64,000 nt of DNA from an uncultured Eubacteriales bacterium (GCA_902767565.1 CACXHY010000005.1:27614-91613), one strand, 5' to 3'; positions 1-9,726 are shown, counted from the stretch's first letter. Numbers and translations: made by a program. The notes: generated by a model from the sequence alone, not told the origin.

Positions 1-150
1 ACGGGTTACGGGCAGATGCAGCAGCCCCAGGGCTTCGGCCAGGCGCAGCAGGGCACGGGTTACGGGCAGATGCAGCAGCCCCAGGGCTTCGGACAGGCGC
101 AGCAGGGCACGGGTTACGGACAGATGCAGCAGGCGGCGGGCTACGCTCAG
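1..150 (+). repeat. 54-bp in-frame tandem repeat
   Basis: Bases 1-54 and 55-108 are nearly identical, and 109-150 begins a third, diverging copy. Each unit encodes 18 residues rich in Gln and Gly. The array runs off the left edge, so its copy number is unknown. Confidence 0.9.
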
Positions 151-1269
151 CCCCAGGCACAGCCTTACCCTCAGCAGGAGCAGCCGCAGAACGGCATGTG
201 GGGCGGCCAGGACCCCAACGGATGGCAGCAGGTCCCCACGCCGGCATGGCCGGAGGATGTCTATCAGGGCCAAAAGAAGCGCTTTCTGCCGAAGATCACG
301 CCGAACCTGATCCTGGTGGTGCTGGCGGTCGGGGTGATGCCCCTCATTTTCCTCACGGCGCTGCTGGTGCGGACCCCCGTCATGACCATCATCGCGGCCG
401 GACTGGGGATCGGCATGCTGGTGACCCTCTGGATGAGCGATGTATATGAGCGTCCCACCACGCTGATGATCTCGGTGCTGTACGCGGTGGCCATCGCGGT
501 GGCGGTGATCCTGACACTGACGGCGGGCGGCACGAAGGACAGCGCCAGGCAGGCGTCCGGCCAGACCCCCGCCCCTGCCGCGGGCTTTGACGAGAGCGAC
601 CCGGACGGCATCGGGCAGCTGACGTCCGCGGCAGAAACACCCGTGCCGACCACGCCGGAACCCCAGCAGAACGATGCTTCCATCGCCGCTTCCGACCGGT
701 TCTTCTACTACTGGAAGAACAACAATCTGGACAGCATGGTGAACGTGTGCTCCCGGGCCTGGACCCAGAGCCTCTCCAGCGGCAGTGACCCGAAGAGCAA
801 GCTCTTCGAGATCCAGCGGCAGCGCAAGGTGGTCAGCTATGAGTACGTGAGCGTCACCGGGTCCATCAATGACTCCCGCCGCACCGTGACATACCGGACC
901 GAGATGATCCCGCCCGGAGGAAGCTCGGCCCAGCGCTATATCACCAAGATCGACGTGGTGTTCGACGCGGAGAGCGGCATGTGGTATGTGGATCCCCGGT
1001 CCCTGGAGAGCAACACCCCGACCGCCACGCCGACGCAGGCGTCCATCTTCGCGACCCAGCCCCCGGACCCGGCCCCCGCGGACGCCTCCACGGTCCTGTA
1101 CTACAATCCCGACGGCGGCACCATGTACCATATCGACCCCAACTGCGAATCGGCGAAGAAGGAATACCTGCCCTTCAAGGGGCACTTCACCTATGCGCAG
1201 ATCAATGACCCCGCGTATGTGGACCTCAAGCCCTGCAACCGCTGCGGTGCGCCGCGGCGCCCCAAGTGA
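1..1269 (+). CDS. Membrane protein with Q/G-rich repeats and C-terminal Cys/His motif (5'-partial)
   Basis: The reading frame is open from base 1, so the N-terminus lies outside the window. The visible part starts with 18-residue repeats (TGYGQMQQPQGFGQAQQG type), continues through a Q/P-rich stretch to about residue 85, then three closely spaced hydrophobic segments (about residues 95-170). A Pro/Thr-rich extracytoplasmic linker and a folded region of about 100 residues follow. The last 60 residues hold a YYNPDGGTMYHIDPNC motif and a CNRCG pair, a His/Cys arrangement that may bind zinc. I do not recognise a named family; function unknown. The stop overlaps the start of tilS, so the two are probably co-transcribed. 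Confidence 0.75.
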   Translation, partial: TGYGQMQQPQGFGQAQQGTGYGQMQQPQGFGQAQQGTGYGQMQQAAGYAQPQAQPYPQQEQPQNGMWGGQDPNGWQQVPTPAWPEDVYQGQKKRFLPKITPNLILVVLAVGVMPLIFLTALLVRTPVMTIIAAGLGIGMLVTLWMSDVYERPTTLMISVLYAVAIAVAVILTLTAGGTKDSARQASGQTPAPAAGFDESDPDGIGQLTSAAETPVPTTPEPQQNDASIAASDRFFYYWKNNNLDSMVNVCSRAWTQSLSSGSDPKSKLFEIQRQRKVVSYEYVSVTGSINDSRRTVTYRTEMIPPGGSSAQRYITKIDVVFDAESGMWYVDPRSLESNTPTATPTQASIFATQPPDPAPADASTVLYYNPDGGTMYHIDPNCESAKKEYLPFKGHFTYAQINDPAYVDLKPCNRCGAPRRPK

Positions 1270-2609
1270 CCGGCATGGACCGTGAACGCAGCGTGTCCCG
1301 CGTCGCCGTGGGACTGTCGGGCGGCGCGGATTCGGTGGCGCTGCTGCTCCTCCTGCGCGAACGGGATGGCGGCGGTGTGGCCGCGATCCACGTCAACCAC
1401 GGCATTCGCGGCGCGGAAGCGGACGAGGACGAGCGTTTCTGCAGGGACCTGTGCAGGGAGAAGGATATCCCGCTGCGGGTCGTGCGGCTGGACCTCGGCC
1501 CGGACTGCAGCGAGGACAGAGCCAGGGCGGCCCGCTATGAAGCCCTTCGTGCCGTCTGCGCGGAGGAGGGCATTGAGCGGCTGGCCCTGGCGCATCACCG
1601 TGACGATCAGGCGGAGACCTTGCTGCTGCGGCTGATCCGCGGAAGCGGCGCGGGCGGACTGTCGGCCATGGCCCCGGAGACCCGGTGGTGCGGGCTGACC
1701 ATCCTGCGGCCTCTGCTTGACACATCCCGCGCGGAACTGCGGCAGTGGCTGCTCGACCGCGGGCAGGAATGGCGCGAGGATCCCAGCAACGCGGATCCGC
1801 GCTATCTGCGCAATCGGGTCCGCGCGGAACTGCTGCCCCTGCTGGAATCCATGAATCCCGGCGCAGCGGATAGGCTGGCCCGCACCGCAGCCACGCTCAG
1901 GGAGGATGAGGATGCCCTGACCGCGATGGCCGCGGATAGACTGCACGGATCCTGCGGCCGCCGCTGGCTCCGCGCCGCTTCGGTCGCCGACGCCCCGCCC
2001 GCGGTCCGGAGCCGCGCGCTGCGCATGTGGTGGGACAGGGCGCACGGGAGCACCCTGCCGGAGCATACCCTTTCCCATGAACAGACCCTGGACCTGCGGA
2101 GCCTGCTGGCGGCTGATCCGGGCGCGTGCATGAACCTGCCGGACGGATGGCGGGCCGTACGGGGAGCGCGTTATCTGCACCTGGCGCCTCCGAGCCTGCC
2201 GGGGGAGGATCTTTCCCTCCCGCTCATCAACGGCCAAACCCTGAACAGCGTCGCGGTTTCGCTGGCCCCGTGGCAGGGGGAGGAGACCGACGGAAAACGT
2301 TCGGCGATCCTGCCACTGGGATGGGCGGATGCCTGCGCGCTGCGGGCAGCGCGTTCCGGGGATGTCATCACCCCGGAGCACAGCGGCCGCGCCCGGCCGC
2401 TTCGGGAATTCCTGCGGGATCGCGGCGTGGAGAAGCCTTTCCGGCGCTGGATCCCGGTGCTGTGCAGAGGATCGGAAGTGCTGATGGTCCCCGGGCTGGG
2501 ACGATCGGAAGAATTGGCACGGGCGGCCGCTCCGGAGGATCTGCTGATCCGGTGGACCGGCCCCATGCCCTGGACGGAAGAGAGAACAGGAGAAGAGCAT
2601 CATGGCTGA
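1266..2609 (+). CDS. tilS: tRNA(Ile)-lysidine synthase
   Basis: TilS makes lysidine at the CAU anticodon of tRNA-Ile2, using ATP and lysine, so that the tRNA reads AUA. The N-terminal ATP-pyrophosphatase loop is visible as SGGADS (about residues 18-23), followed by HVNHGIRG and LAHHRDDQAETLLLRL, all typical of TilS. The C-terminal part carries the tRNA-binding extension, and 447 aa is normal. The frame opens with GTG at 1266, which overlaps the previous stop; ATG at 1275 is an equally good start. It overlaps hpt by 8 bases, the common tilS-hpt-ftsH order of Firmicutes. A possible substrate tRNA with a CAT anticodon lies at 55729-55802. Confidence 0.93.
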   Translation: MTGMDRERSVSRVAVGLSGGADSVALLLLLRERDGGGVAAIHVNHGIRGAEADEDERFCRDLCREKDIPLRVVRLDLGPDCSEDRARAARYEALRAVCAEEGIERLALAHHRDDQAETLLLRLIRGSGAGGLSAMAPETRWCGLTILRPLLDTSRAELRQWLLDRGQEWREDPSNADPRYLRNRVRAELLPLLESMNPGAADRLARTAATLREDEDALTAMAADRLHGSCGRRWLRAASVADAPPAVRSRALRMWWDRAHGSTLPEHTLSHEQTLDLRSLLAADPGACMNLPDGWRAVRGARYLHLAPPSLPGEDLSLPLINGQTLNSVAVSLAPWQGEETDGKRSAILPLGWADACALRAARSGDVITPEHSGRARPLREFLRDRGVEKPFRRWIPVLCRGSEVLMVPGLGRSEELARAAAPEDLLIRWTGPMPWTEERTGEEHHG

Positions 2610-3159
2610 TATGAAAGCACTGTATGAGGATCTGGACCGGATCCTGGTCACCAAAGAGGAGATCGCCGAGGCCGTGAAGAAGCTCGGCGCGCAGATCACC
2701 CGGGATTACGCGGGCAAGAGACCGCTGCTGCTTGGCATCCTGAAAGGCGCCGTGGTCTTCTACAGCGACCTGATGCGCTTCATCGACCTGCCGGTGGTGT
2801 GTGATTTCATGTCGGTCTCCTCCTACGGCAGCGCCACCAAGTCCAGCGGCGTGGTGCAGATCCGCAAGGACCTGGATCACGACATCACCGGCTGCGATGT
2901 GATCGTGGTGGAGGATATCGTGGACTCAGGCGTGACGCTCAATTATCTCAGCAGGCATCTGATCAACCGCGGCGCAGCCTCGGTGAAGATCGCAGCCCTG
3001 CTGGACAAGCCCGCGCGCCGCAGGGTGGAGCTGAAGGTTGATTACAGCTGCTTCAACATCCCGGATGCCTTTGTGGTGGGATACGGCCTGGATTACAACG
3101 AGATCTACCGGAACCTGCCCGACATCGGCGTTCTTGCACCCCGCATCTATGAGAAGTGA
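2602..3159 (+). CDS. hpt: Hypoxanthine phosphoribosyltransferase
   Basis: A purine-salvage enzyme converting hypoxanthine or guanine plus PRPP to IMP or GMP. The 185-aa length fits. The PRPP-binding signature VVEDIVDSGVTL is present at about residues 102-113, and the hydrophobic-acidic pair ahead of it is intact. Near the C-terminus FVVGYGLDYNEIYRNLP matches the end of bacterial HPRTs. The ATG at 2602 is preceded by an AGGAG-like site inside the tilS end, so translation is probably coupled. It sits between tilS and ftsH, as in Bacillus. Confidence 0.95.
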   Translation: MADMKALYEDLDRILVTKEEIAEAVKKLGAQITRDYAGKRPLLLGILKGAVVFYSDLMRFIDLPVVCDFMSVSSYGSATKSSGVVQIRKDLDHDITGCDVIVVEDIVDSGVTLNYLSRHLINRGAASVKIAALLDKPARRRVELKVDYSCFNIPDAFVVGYGLDYNEIYRNLPDIGVLAPRIYEK

Positions 3160-3174
3160 GAGGGCGGCCGCCGT

Positions 3175-3203
3175 TTGCAAAGCGTCCGCATCTGTGGTAT
3201 AGT
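3175..3203 (+). promoter_or_regulatory. Sigma-A-type promoter upstream of ftsH
   Basis: TTGCAA (3175-3180) and TATAGT (3198-3203) are separated by 17 bases, within the hpt-ftsH gap. ftsH can therefore be transcribed independently of tilS-hpt. Confidence 0.7.
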
Positions 3204-3247
3204 ACAAAGCTGCATGGCATCCCAAACCTTAGAGGAGGACCCAGCCT

Positions 3248-5386
3248 GTGAAGAAGTCCAACCGCGGTTTCCTGAGTTATGTGATCATGATCGGCGCCCT
3301 GGTGCTGATCTCTGTCCTGCTGACGCAGGGGCTCAGAGGCGGTGTCAGCCGCCGGATCGAGTACCCCACGCTGCTGCAGTGGGTCAAAGAAGGAAACATC
3401 GACAAGGTGGCGATCCGCGATACCAGTCTGATCGGCATCCGCAAGGGGTCGATGCTGGCGGAGAGTTTTTCCGAAAGTACCTACGATTTTGAGACCACCA
3501 TCCCCTCCAAGGACCGTTTTGTCGAAGACGCGATCCGTGTGGTCTACGAGCGCAACAAGGACGCCGGAGACACCGCGGCTGCGGGTACCGGCAAGGAGCA
3601 GGTGACCGTGCCCGGTCTGCTGGGGATCGGGAAAACTGCGGAGACGTCCGCGGCCCAGACGGGTCCCCTCAGCCTGGAGACCATGACCGTGGCGGATCTG
3701 GGCTTTGACGTGATCTATCTCGCGCCCATTACCCGCTCCTGGTTCCTGGAATTCCTGCCTTATCTGCTGATGATGGGCGTTGTGATCGCCATCTGGTTTT
3801 TCATGATGCGCTCTCAGATGGGCGGCAGCAGCCGGGTCATGAACTTCAGCCGCTCCAATGCCCGCATGCAGGATCCCTCCAAAAACAAGATCACCTTCGC
3901 GGACGTGGCCGGCGCGGATGAGGAAAAGGAAGAACTCGCCGAGATGGTGGACTTCCTCAGGAACCCGCAGCAGTACCTGAAACTCGGTGCGCGCATCCCG
4001 AAGGGCGTGCTGCTGGTGGGCCCTCCCGGCACGGGCAAAACGCTGCTGGCCAAGGCTGTGGCGGGTGAAGCGGGCGTGCCCTTCTTCTCCATTTCCGGCT
4101 CCGATTTCGTGGAGATGTTCGTGGGCGTCGGCGCCAGCCGTGTGCGCGACCTGTTCGAGCAGGCCAAGAAGAACGCCCCGGCCATCGTGTTCATCGATGA
4201 GATCGACGCGGTCGGCCGGCATCGCGGCGCGGGCCTGGGCGGCGGTCACGACGAACGCGAGCAGACCCTGAACCAGCTCCTGGTGGAGATGGACGGCTTT
4301 GATATCAACGAAGGCGTCATCGTGATGGCAGCCACCAACCGCCGGGACATCCTTGATCCCGCTCTGCTGCGCCCCGGCCGCTTTGACCGGCAGGTGACGG
4401 TGAACTTCCCCGACCAGGACGGCCGCGTGGCGGTACTGAAGGTACACAGCCAGGGCAAGCCCCTGGACCCGGACGTGGATCTGGAGAACATCGCCAAGCG
4501 CATGCCCTTCTCCTCCGGAGCGGATCTGGAAAACGTGATGAACGAGGCTGCGATCCTTGCCGCCCGCTACCGCCAGAGCACCATCACCCAGAAGGTGCTG
4601 GTGGAGGCCATCGAACGCGTGCAGATGGGTCCGGAAAAGAAGAGCCACAAGGTCAATCCCAGCGATCAGCACATGGTGGCTGTTCACGAGGCGGGCCACG
4701 CCATTGTCGGCCATTTCCTGCCCGGCTGCGACGAAGTGCACCTGGTGACCATCATGCCCCGCGGCATGAGCGGCGGCCACACCCTGTCCCTGCCCAGCGA
4801 AGAGCGCGACAGCATGAGCAGATCGCAGATGCTGGACATGATCTGCATGATGCTGGGCGGACACGCGGCAGAGGAAGTCATTCTGGGCGAGATCTATACC
4901 GGCTCCTCTTCCGATCTCAAGCGCGCGACGGAACTGTGCCGCCGGATGGTGACCCAGTACGGCATGAGCGAGAACATCGGCACCGTCTACCTCGGCAGTG
5001 ATCAGGAAGTCTTCGTGGGCATGGAATTCGGCCAGAGCCGCGAGTACTCCGAGAGCGTGGCGGCCATGATCGACGCCGAGGTCAAGCGCCTGCTGGACGA
5101 GTGCTATCAGCGCACGAAAGCGCTGGTGGAGGCGCATCGTGAGCAGCTCAACAGCCTGGTGGAGGCCCTGAAGCGCGAGCAGACCGTCAGCCGCAGTGAA
5201 TTCCTGGCCGCTATCGGCGAGCCGGCGGACGACCGGGACTGGAACCCCGATCCGCAGCCGAAGGCCGAACCGAAGACGGAGCCCGAGGCAGCCGAACGCC
5301 GGGACGATGACTGGGGCGATATCGGCGATCTCCCGGACTTTGATGAGGAGACAAAGCCGAAGGACGGCGTCGGGGATCCTGTCTGA
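3248..5386 (+). CDS. ftsH: ATP-dependent zinc metalloprotease FtsH
   Basis: Membrane-anchored AAA+ protease for membrane and regulatory protein turnover. The start is GTG at 3248 behind AGAGGAGG. Two transmembrane segments (about residues 9-27 and 163-188) flank an extracytoplasmic domain. Next come the Walker A GPPGTGKT (about 258), Walker [12 protein letters not shown], the second region of homology ([20 protein letters not shown]) and the zinc site HEAGH (about 480). The tail (about the last 60 residues) is charged and Pro/Glu-rich. At 712 aa it is a little longer than Bacillus FtsH because of that tail. Confidence 0.97.
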   Translation: MKKSNRGFLSYVIMIGALVLISVLLTQGLRGGVSRRIEYPTLLQWVKEGNIDKVAIRDTSLIGIRKGSMLAESFSESTYDFETTIPSKDRFVEDAIRVVYERNKDAGDTAAAGTGKEQVTVPGLLGIGKTAETSAAQTGPLSLETMTVADLGFDVIYLAPITRSWFLEFLPYLLMMGVVIAIWFFMMRSQMGGSSRVMNFSRSNARMQDPSKNKITFADVAGADEEKEELAEMVDFLRNPQQYLKLGARIPKGVLLVGPPGTGKTLLAKAVAGEAGVPFFSISGSDFVEMFVGVGASRVRDLFEQAKKNAPAIVFIDEIDAVGRHRGAGLGGGHDEREQTLNQLLVEMDGFDINEGVIVMAATNRRDILDPALLRPGRFDRQVTVNFPDQDGRVAVLKVHSQGKPLDPDVDLENIAKRMPFSSGADLENVMNEAAILAARYRQSTITQKVLVEAIERVQMGPEKKSHKVNPSDQHMVAVHEAGHAIVGHFLPGCDEVHLVTIMPRGMSGGHTLSLPSEERDSMSRSQMLDMICMMLGGHAAEEVILGEIYTGSSSDLKRATELCRRMVTQYGMSENIGTVYLGSDQEVFVGMEFGQSREYSESVAAMIDAEVKRLLDECYQRTKALVEAHREQLNSLVEALKREQTVSRSEFLAAIGEPADDRDWNPDPQPKAEPKTEPEAAERRDDDWGDIGDLPDFDEETKPKDGVGDPV

Positions 5387-5471
5387 TCGGGGAGAGATCC
5401 GAGCAGGGTCAGGCAGGACAACATATGACCGCAAGCGATCAGCACATGGCGGAAGCGAGGAGGTGACAGGA

Positions 5472-7406
5472 GTGACGGACATCGGCAGCGATCCCAAGCC
5501 GAGACGGCGCAGATCGGAACGAAACCGGGAGATCCCCGCTGGCGATATGCCTCCTGTCTCTCAGGAGAAGGACAGCGGGACCGGAACGCATTATGCGGTA
5601 GGCAACGCAAACCGTGGCAACAACAGCTTCGGCACGACGGCCAGCCAGCCCCAATGGACGATCCCGCCCTATGCCAGCGGCTCCTATCAGACTATGCCGG
5701 CGCAGGACTCGCCATGGGTCTCCGGCGCGCAGGACGCGATCGGCGGTTCCTGGACGTCGCAGGAGCAATACGCGTATACAGGCCGCGGAAACCAGGCTGC
5801 GCCTCCCGTGCGAAATGCGTCGGGCGGACAAGCCGGGACGAAGCCGCCCAAACGGCCCCGGCGGCGGATGAGCAGGGCGGGCAGGATCCTCGCGATCGTG
5901 CTGCCGCTGCTGATGATCCTTCTGGTGGCGGCCGGTGTGCTGGTGCTGAAGGTGCTGCCCGAGGCACGGGCCGAGGAAGCCCGGAAACTCCGGGCACAGC
6001 AGCTTCGCGCCGAGGTCGCCCCTTACGACGACCGCTTCTGCCCCAATGTTTATGTGGACGGGATCGATCTGGGCGGCATGACGCAGCAGGAAGCGCGGGA
6101 TGCCGTGAATGCGAAGCTCCACGCGGCCCGCTGGACCATCAACCTGATCTGGGACGGCGAGGTCTATGCCACCGTGACGCAGGAGGATGTGGGCATCACA
6201 TACGACGTGGAGGGTGCCCTCTATCTGGCCTGGCAGCAGGGGCACTTCGCGGTGAAGGACGACGGGAGCGGACAGCCCGTGCTCGACGGGGACGGAAGAC
6301 CGGTCGCACTGAATGACGAAGAGCGCGTGGCGGCCATGAAGGCGCTGGAGCAGAACCCCTACCACGGGGAATCCGCGACCTCCGGCGTGGACCTGACCAG
6401 CATCGAGGCCAGTCTGAACGTGCTGGCGCAGGAACTGTACGAGCCGGCGTACGACGCTACCTTCGCCGGATTCAACGCAAATCTGACCTATCCCTTCATC
6501 TTCAACGAGGAGACTGTCGGCCGGGTGCTGGACACCGACGGCCTGAAGGAACGGATCGCCGAAATGGCCCATAACGGCGAGAGCGGCGATATCGTGCTGA
6601 CCACCCGACCCCTGTATCCGGCGGTGACGGTGGCGAGCCTGAAGGAAGAGCAGTTCACCCTCATCGGGCAGGGCACCACCAGGATCTCCTCCACATCCCC
6701 GGACGACCGCAACAACAACATCCGCCGGGCGTATGAGCTGATCTCCGGCACGGTGCTGCGGCCCGGGCAGCAGTTCTCCTTCAACGGGATCGTGGGGGAG
6801 CGCACCGTGGCCAACGGCTTTTTCCCCGCCGAAGAGTACGTGTACGGCGAGCATGTGGAGGGCATCGGCGGCGGCGTGTGCCAGGCCAGCAGCACCATCT
6901 ACCTCGCGGCCGTGCGCGCGAATCTGCGCATCAACAAGCGCACGCCCCATTCCCTGGCGGTCAATTACACCGAATACGGCAAGGACGCCACCGTCTACTG
7001 GTACGACCGGCACCGCATCGACCTGGCTTTCACCAACAACACCGAGTATCCCATCTACATCACCGCCGCCGTGCAGTCTGACCCGAAGAACAAAAAGCGC
7101 TTCGTATGCAATGTCTGCATCTACGGCCACAGCCTGGGGGAGGGCGTGACCTACGACATCGTGACCCAGGAGACGGTGATCCCCGCCCCGGAGGAGCCCG
7201 AGATCCGGCGCGACAAGAACGGCAAGTACGTCACCTACAAGGACGAGGAATACGTTCTGCAGGAAGCCTCGGACGGGACCAGCGTGCAGAGCTGGCGCGT
7301 GAAGTACGTGGACGGCAAGGAGGTCTCCCGGGAGGACCTCTATGTGGACACCTACGAAGCCAAGCCGAAGATCGTATATGTGGGCATCAAAGAGAGGCCG
7401 GAGTGA
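5472..7406 (+). CDS. VanW-family protein with peptidoglycan-binding-like domain
   Basis: I place the start at GTG 5472, which follows GAGGAGGTGA with good spacing; the frame is open further upstream but overlaps ftsH. The 644-aa product has a disordered basic N-terminus (about 130 residues), one transmembrane helix, then an extracellular region. The C-terminal half holds a VanW domain, recognised by FSFNGIVGERTVANGFFPAE and GIGGGVCQASSTIYLAA. The domain between membrane and VanW resembles the putative peptidoglycan-binding (YoaR-like) domain often paired with it. Such proteins are common in Firmicutes envelopes. The link of some members to vancomycin clusters does not establish a resistance role here. 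Confidence 0.85.
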   Translation: MTDIGSDPKPRRRRSERNREIPAGDMPPVSQEKDSGTGTHYAVGNANRGNNSFGTTASQPQWTIPPYASGSYQTMPAQDSPWVSGAQDAIGGSWTSQEQYAYTGRGNQAAPPVRNASGGQAGTKPPKRPRRRMSRAGRILAIVLPLLMILLVAAGVLVLKVLPEARAEEARKLRAQQLRAEVAPYDDRFCPNVYVDGIDLGGMTQQEARDAVNAKLHAARWTINLIWDGEVYATVTQEDVGITYDVEGALYLAWQQGHFAVKDDGSGQPVLDGDGRPVALNDEERVAAMKALEQNPYHGESATSGVDLTSIEASLNVLAQELYEPAYDATFAGFNANLTYPFIFNEETVGRVLDTDGLKERIAEMAHNGESGDIVLTTRPLYPAVTVASLKEEQFTLIGQGTTRISSTSPDDRNNNIRRAYELISGTVLRPGQQFSFNGIVGERTVANGFFPAEEYVYGEHVEGIGGGVCQASSTIYLAAVRANLRINKRTPHSLAVNYTEYGKDATVYWYDRHRIDLAFTNNTEYPIYITAAVQSDPKNKKRFVCNVCIYGHSLGEGVTYDIVTQETVIPAPEEPEIRRDKNGKYVTYKDEEYVLQEASDGTSVQSWRVKYVDGKEVSREDLYVDTYEAKPKIVYVGIKERPE

Positions 7407-7409
7407 TCG

Positions 7410-8171
7410 ATGAAGCTGATTTCCTGGAACGTCAACGGGATCCGCGCGGCCCTGGGAAAGGGCTTCATGGAGAGCTTCACCGCTCTTGACGCGGATGTGT
7501 TCTGCCTGCAGGAGACCAAATGCCAGGCGGGTCAGGTGAGCCTGGAACTGCCCGGCTATCACCAGTACTGGAATGCCGCGGACAAGAAGGGCTATTCCGG
7601 CACGGCCATGTTCACCCGGATCGAGCCGAAGACCGTGCGCTATGGCATCGGCATCGACGAGTTCGACCACGAGGGCCGGGTCATCGCCGCCGACCTGGGG
7701 GACTTCTGGATGATGACGGTCTACACGCCCAATTCGCAGGACGGCCTGAAGCGGCTGGACTGGCGCATGCGGTGGGAGGACGCCTTCCTGGCCTGGCTGA
7801 AGGAACTGGAAAAAGAAAAGCCCGTCGTCTTCTGCGGCGACCTGAACGTAGCGCACCGCGAGATCGACCTGAAGAATCCTGCCTCGAATCACATGAACCC
7901 GGGCTTTACCGACCAGGAGCGCGGCAAGTTCGGCCGCCTGCTGGATGAGGGTTTTGTGGATACCTTCCGGCATTTCTATCCGGACCGGGCGAATATCTAT
8001 TCCTGGTGGAGCTACCGCTTTCACGCGAGGGACAACAACGCGGGGTGGCGCATCGACTACTTTATGGTCTCGGGATCCCTGAAACCGAGGCTGCAAAGCG
8101 CCGCCATCCACAACGAGATCTTTGGCAGCGATCACTGCCCGGTCGAGCTCGTGATCGCGGATCGGAGCTGA
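7410..8171 (+). CDS. xth: Exodeoxyribonuclease III / AP endonuclease
   Basis: Base-excision repair nuclease that cleaves DNA 5' of abasic sites and has 3'-5' exonuclease activity. The family metal and catalytic motifs occur in order: SWNVNGIRA at the N-terminus, CLQETK, FCGDLNVAH (about residues 142-150), SWWSYRFHARDNNAGWRIDY, and the terminal GSDHCPVEL. At 253 aa it is a normal ExoIII/ExoA-type enzyme. Start ATG 7410 lies three bases after the VanW stop, with GGAG just upstream, so the genes are translationally close. Confidence 0.95.
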   Translation: MKLISWNVNGIRAALGKGFMESFTALDADVFCLQETKCQAGQVSLELPGYHQYWNAADKKGYSGTAMFTRIEPKTVRYGIGIDEFDHEGRVIAADLGDFWMMTVYTPNSQDGLKRLDWRMRWEDAFLAWLKELEKEKPVVFCGDLNVAHREIDLKNPASNHMNPGFTDQERGKFGRLLDEGFVDTFRHFYPDRANIYSWWSYRFHARDNNAGWRIDYFMVSGSLKPRLQSAAIHNEIFGSDHCPVELVIADRS

Positions 8172-8174
8172 GAG

Positions 8175-8852
8175 ATGGATCGCCTTCGGCATATCACCCG
8201 CGGCATGAAACGAAACGGACATCTGCCCGTCGCGACGCTGGTGCTGTTCCTGCTCAATGTCGCGTTCTTCATCTGGGAGGCGTCGGAGGGCAGCACCGAG
8301 AGCGTGCGCAACGCGGTGACGCTGCGGTACGGCATGTACCGCGGCGCGCTGGAGGACGGGGAATGGATCCGCCTCTTCGCCCACGGCTTCTTCCACTTCG
8401 GCATCATGCACCTGGCCAGCAACATGTTCTGCCTGTGGATGTACGGCGTCATCCTGGAGACCAGGATCGGCTCCTGGAAGTTCGCCGTGATCTACGCGGT
8501 GTCGATCCTCGGTTCGGGCCTGCTGGTCAACTTTGCGGGTGAGCCCCGCACGCTTCACGCGGGCGCCAGCGGTGCGGTCTGGGGCCTGATGACCGCCATG
8601 CTGATCTATTCCGTCCGCAACGGGCTGGATATGTCCTATCCCCTGCGGGGCATCATCCTCAACCTGATCTACAGCTTCTCCGGGGCGAACGTGAGCTGGC
8701 AGGGGCACATCGGCGGAGGCATCGCAGGCCTTCTGGCCGCACTGATCCTCTGCGGAAAGACGAGGAACCGCCGCCTGGAGGCGTATCAGGATCCCTATCG
8801 GCAGGGAGCCGACGAAGCGGAACGGGATTGGAGGGATCGTCAGGATGGATAA
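8175..8852 (+). CDS. Rhomboid-family intramembrane serine protease
   Basis: Polytopic membrane protein of 225 aa with about six transmembrane helices. The catalytic serine motif appears as [11 protein letters not shown] (Ser in GASG) and the partner histidine as [13 protein letters not shown] in the last helix. The [19 protein letters not shown] stretch with its His and Asn residues matches the second helix of rhomboids. The basic/acidic C-terminal tail is cytoplasmic. Start ATG 8175 has GGAG upstream. It overlaps the next gene by 8 bases. Substrate unknown. Confidence 0.9.
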   Translation: MDRLRHITRGMKRNGHLPVATLVLFLLNVAFFIWEASEGSTESVRNAVTLRYGMYRGALEDGEWIRLFAHGFFHFGIMHLASNMFCLWMYGVILETRIGSWKFAVIYAVSILGSGLLVNFAGEPRTLHAGASGAVWGLMTAMLIYSVRNGLDMSYPLRGIILNLIYSFSGANVSWQGHIGGGIAGLLAALILCGKTRNRRLEAYQDPYRQGADEAERDWRDRQDG

Positions 8853-9294
8853 GTGGGATCGTCGATTCATGGACATGGCGCAGCAGGTCTCCACATGGAG
8901 CAGCTGCTTCCGGGCCGGCCGCGCCATCGGCTGCGTGATCGTCAAGGACAAGCGGATCATGACCACGGGCTACAACGGCGCTCCCGCCGGGATCCGTACC
9001 TGCCGGGACCGGGGCGAGTGCATGCGGGACCGCCTGGGGATCCCTTCCGGCACGCGTGCCGAGCTCTGCTATGCCACCCACGCCGAGCAGAACGCCATCA
9101 TCCAGGCGGCCAAGCTGGGCGTATCCATCGACGGAGCGACCCTGTACTGCACGCACCAGCCCTGCTCCGTCTGCGCGAAGATGATCATCAACGCGGGCAT
9201 CCGCCGCATCGTCTATCGGGAAGGCTACCCGGATGAGTTCTCGCTTGAACTCATCAATGAGGCCGGTGTGACGCTGGAACGCTATGTGGTATGA
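8845..9294 (+). CDS. Deoxycytidylate (dCMP) deaminase family protein
   Basis: Zinc-dependent cytidine/deoxycytidylate deaminase, ComE operon ORF2-like. Zinc and catalytic motifs are clear: HAEQNAII (about residues 72-79; His ligand and catalytic Glu) and [11 protein letters not shown] (two Cys ligands). The N-terminal [15 protein letters not shown] and the additional Cys/His residues before HAE ([10 protein letters not shown]) are usual in dCMP deaminases, where a second zinc can bind. It likely supplies dUMP for dTTP synthesis. Its stop is followed almost at once by a MITE-like insertion, which separates it from the apparent operon terminator. Confidence 0.92.
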   Translation: MDKWDRRFMDMAQQVSTWSSCFRAGRAIGCVIVKDKRIMTTGYNGAPAGIRTCRDRGECMRDRLGIPSGTRAELCYATHAEQNAIIQAAKLGVSIDGATLYCTHQPCSVCAKMIINAGIRRIVYREGYPDEFSLELINEAGVTLERYVV

Positions 9295-9513
9295 ACGTGA
9301 CTGTCCAGTCCGTCGGCATACCCGTGTGGATCGACGGACAAGAAGCGCACGGATCGGCTGTCTTCCATGCGAGCCGCACAGGCGGGTGCGGGCCGCAGGC
9401 CCGCTCTCTCTTCTCCCCCTTCCCTCGGGAAGGGGGCAGGGGATGGGGCGAAATGGCTTGGAGATCGTTTGCTGACACAGCACACGGGGCGGACTGAACA
9501 GTTACGAATGAAC
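9289..9513 (+). mobile_element. MITE-like element, copy 1 (with target duplication)
   Basis: The element spans 9297-9505 (209 bp). Its ends are GTGACTGTCCAGTCCG and CGGACTGAACAGTTAC, imperfect inverted repeats. It is flanked by GTATGAAC (9289-9296) and GAATGAAC (9506-9513), a 7/8 match that suggests an 8-bp target duplication. Inside are two hairpins, GCGGGCC-GCA-GGCCCGC (9388-9404) and CCCCCTTCCC-TC-GGGAAGGGGG (9415-9436). There is no transposase reading frame. Related copies lie at 25340-25548 and 41954-42160. Confidence 0.85.
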
Positions 9514-9518
9514 AACAA

Positions 9519-9543
9519 AAAAACCTGCCGAAGCAGGTTTTTT
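9519..9543. terminator. Bidirectional rho-independent terminator
   Basis: AAAACCTGC-CGAA-GCAGGTTTTTT hairpin with A and T tracts on either side. It serves the rightward operon ending at 9294 and the leftward ferredoxin gene. Confidence 0.9.
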
Positions 9544-9555
9544 CGTTGCCCGGAA

Positions 9556-9726
9556 TCACTCCTGAACGGGAGCGCCCACGGGGCAGGTGTCAGCGCAGGC
9601 GCCGCACTCGATGCAGGTCTCGGGATCGATCTCGTACTTGCCCTCACCCTCGGTGATGGCCTCGACGGGGCAGCCGGCCGCGCAGGCGCCGCAAGCGATG
9701 CAAGCGTCAGTGATCGTATAAGCCAT
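9556..9726 (-). CDS. 2[4Fe-4S] ferredoxin, bacterial type
   Basis: A 56-residue electron carrier. Two CxxCxxCxxxCP clusters are present: CIACGACAAGCP and CIECGACADTCP. ATG 9726 is chosen because AAGGAGGAT lies just upstream and the protein then has the standard short ferredoxin length; the frame continues upstream but with no family-like sequence. It is transcribed alone from its own promoter (9779-9807) and ends at a strong terminator. Typical of clostridial redox metabolism. Confidence 0.96.
   Translation of the reverse strand: MAYTITDACIACGACAAGCPVEAITEGEGKYEIDPETCIECGACADTCPVGAPVQE

Noticed and set aside
1..150. Tandem 54-bp repeats considered as a CRISPR array
   Set aside because: Units are directly adjacent with no spacers, and they are translated in frame as a Gln/Gly-rich protein segment. 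No CRISPR array or cas gene was seen anywhere in the window.
3053..5497. An 814-codon minus-strand frame opposite ftsH
   Set aside because: Antisense shadow: FtsH motifs on the other strand are complete, while this frame is low-complexity in His and Ala.
5472..7406. VanW gene as evidence of vancomycin resistance
   Set aside because: VanW-domain proteins are widespread in Firmicutes and no vanHAX-type genes are in the window.
5439..8966. A 1175-codon minus-strand open frame opposite the VanW, xth and rhomboid genes
   Set aside because: It spans three well-supported genes on the other strand and shows no coherent domains; an artefact of high GC at third positions.
9291..9497. Short open frames inside the MITE-like elements
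   Set aside because: Frames differ between the three copies, are interrupted in some, and have no ribosome site; the conserved property is structure, not coding.
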